The translations under genes were made by a program, and so were the position numbers. The notes under the pieces are model-generated. The model was not told the DNA's origin and searched no databases. It was given only the letters and a program-made list of their open reading frames with translations. A DNA stretch of 64,000 bases from Mesorhizobium muleiense (GTDB lineage Bacteria; Pseudomonadota; Alphaproteobacteria; Rhizobiales; Rhizobiaceae), in contig NZ_FNEE01000005.1 in assembly GCF_900099905.1 (NCBI RefSeq), positions 62,001 through 126,000 of the forward strand, in the 5' to 3' direction. Below, piece after piece: positions 63,571 to 64,000 of the stretch (positions are counted from its first letter, which is position 1; each line of letters starts with the position of its first letter).

Positions 63571-64000
63571 ATGCGATTTGCGGCGGTGCTGAACCAGGAG
63601 GGCGGCACCCTGCGAACGGTTGATCTCTCCGCCTTCACCGACCGAATGCGCCAGACATTGGAGGCAGCAGGCCACCGCATCGATATCGAAATCGTTGCCG
63701 GCAGGGACATTGTCGCAACGCTGGACCGCATCGCTTCCAGGCATAGTGTCGACATTGTGCTGGCCGGTGGCGGCGACGGCACCATTTCGGCCGCGGCGGC
63801 TCGGTTGATGGGCAGCAAGAAAGCGCTTGCCATTTTACCGGCTGGCACGATGAACCTGTTCGCGCGCGGGCTCGGCATTCCACAAACCCTTGACGCGGCC
63901 GTGAAATCCTTTGCCGACGGTGAGGTTATTGCAGTCGATATGGCAACCGCCAACGGCAAGCCATTCGTGCATCAATTCTCGATCGGCATGCATGCCAGGA
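63571..64000 (+). CDS. diacylglycerol/sphingosine kinase-family protein, 3' end outside window
   Basis: The frame is open from 63541, but the ATG at 63571 (GGAG seven bases upstream) fits best, giving 143 residues to the window edge. The catalytic-domain marks GGGDGT near residue 67 and LPAGTMNLFARGLGIP near 88 identify the DAGK_cat (YegS/LCB5) family, which phosphorylates lipids with ATP. The first 60 residues form the usual nucleotide-binding half. The C-terminal lipid-binding half is not in the window. Confidence 0.85.
   Translation, partial: MRFAAVLNQEGGTLRTVDLSAFTDRMRQTLEAAGHRIDIEIVAGRDIVATLDRIASRHSVDIVLAGGGDGTISAAAARLMGSKKALAILPAGTMNLFARGLGIPQTLDAAVKSFADGEVIAVDMATANGKPFVHQFSIGMHAR

Overview
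The window reads as chromosome of an alphaproteobacterium of the order Hyphomicrobiales, most likely a Mesorhizobium or close relative. The grounds are high-GC coding throughout, the aroK-aroB-CBS protein order next to xerD and accA, a DUF768-like protein, RIME-like palindromic intergenic elements, and many periplasmic-binding-protein sugar transporters. The assignment rests on recognition of sequence style and gene order, not on a database search. Layout: 1-12.4 kb is core genome: a partial esterase, a CBS-domain protein, aroB and aroK (translationally coupled, minus strand), then a 50-residue membrane peptide, xerD and accA on the plus strand. These are followed by a lipoprotein L,D-transpeptidase, a TusA-like protein, a CobW-family GTPase, a D,D-carboxypeptidase, an M20 amidohydrolase and two small genes. 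A tRNA-Arg(CCT) lies at 12440-12516. Between this tRNA and about 19.0 kb is an accessory stretch, visibly more AT-rich in its middle: an isoprenylcysteine-methyltransferase-like enzyme overlapping a fatty-acid-hydroxylase/sterol-desaturase enzyme, an unrecognised His-containing multipass membrane protein, a TAP-like secreted hydrolase and a LuxR-type regulator. No integrase is visible. From 19.1 to 43.6 kb the window is almost wholly carbohydrate uptake and catabolism. One minus-strand group holds a PfkB kinase, a GatZ/KbaZ-like protein, a DapA-like aldolase, a GntR/FCD regulator and a complete CUT1 ABC transporter. A LacI regulator lies divergent from the kinase. Next are an esterase and a Gfo/Idh dehydrogenase, then a self-contained DeoR-aldolase-PfkB kinase-ABC cassette. 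Last is a tightly coupled run of two TIM-barrel isomerases, a Gfo/Idh dehydrogenase, a hydrolase, a ribulose-phosphate-epimerase-like protein and a ROK kinase. The DeoR cassette lies between what look like two broken ends of an older operon: a 5' peptide at 30849 with a strong ribosome binding site, and a frameshifted permease C-terminus ending at 38290. This suggests that the cassette replaced the earlier transporter. From 44 to 64 kb the window returns to general functions: a TetR-controlled RND efflux pump, a second L,D-transpeptidase, a paired OmpR-type regulator module (one with a degenerate receiver) with a hybrid histidine kinase, an amine oxidase, a membrane dipeptidase, small hydrolase and GNAT genes, a ring-cleaving dioxygenase, a phosphonate monoester hydrolase/sulfatase, a triple PRC-barrel secreted protein and the start of a diacylglycerol-kinase-family gene cut by the window edge. 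I saw no CRISPR array, rRNA, complete insertion sequence or prophage.
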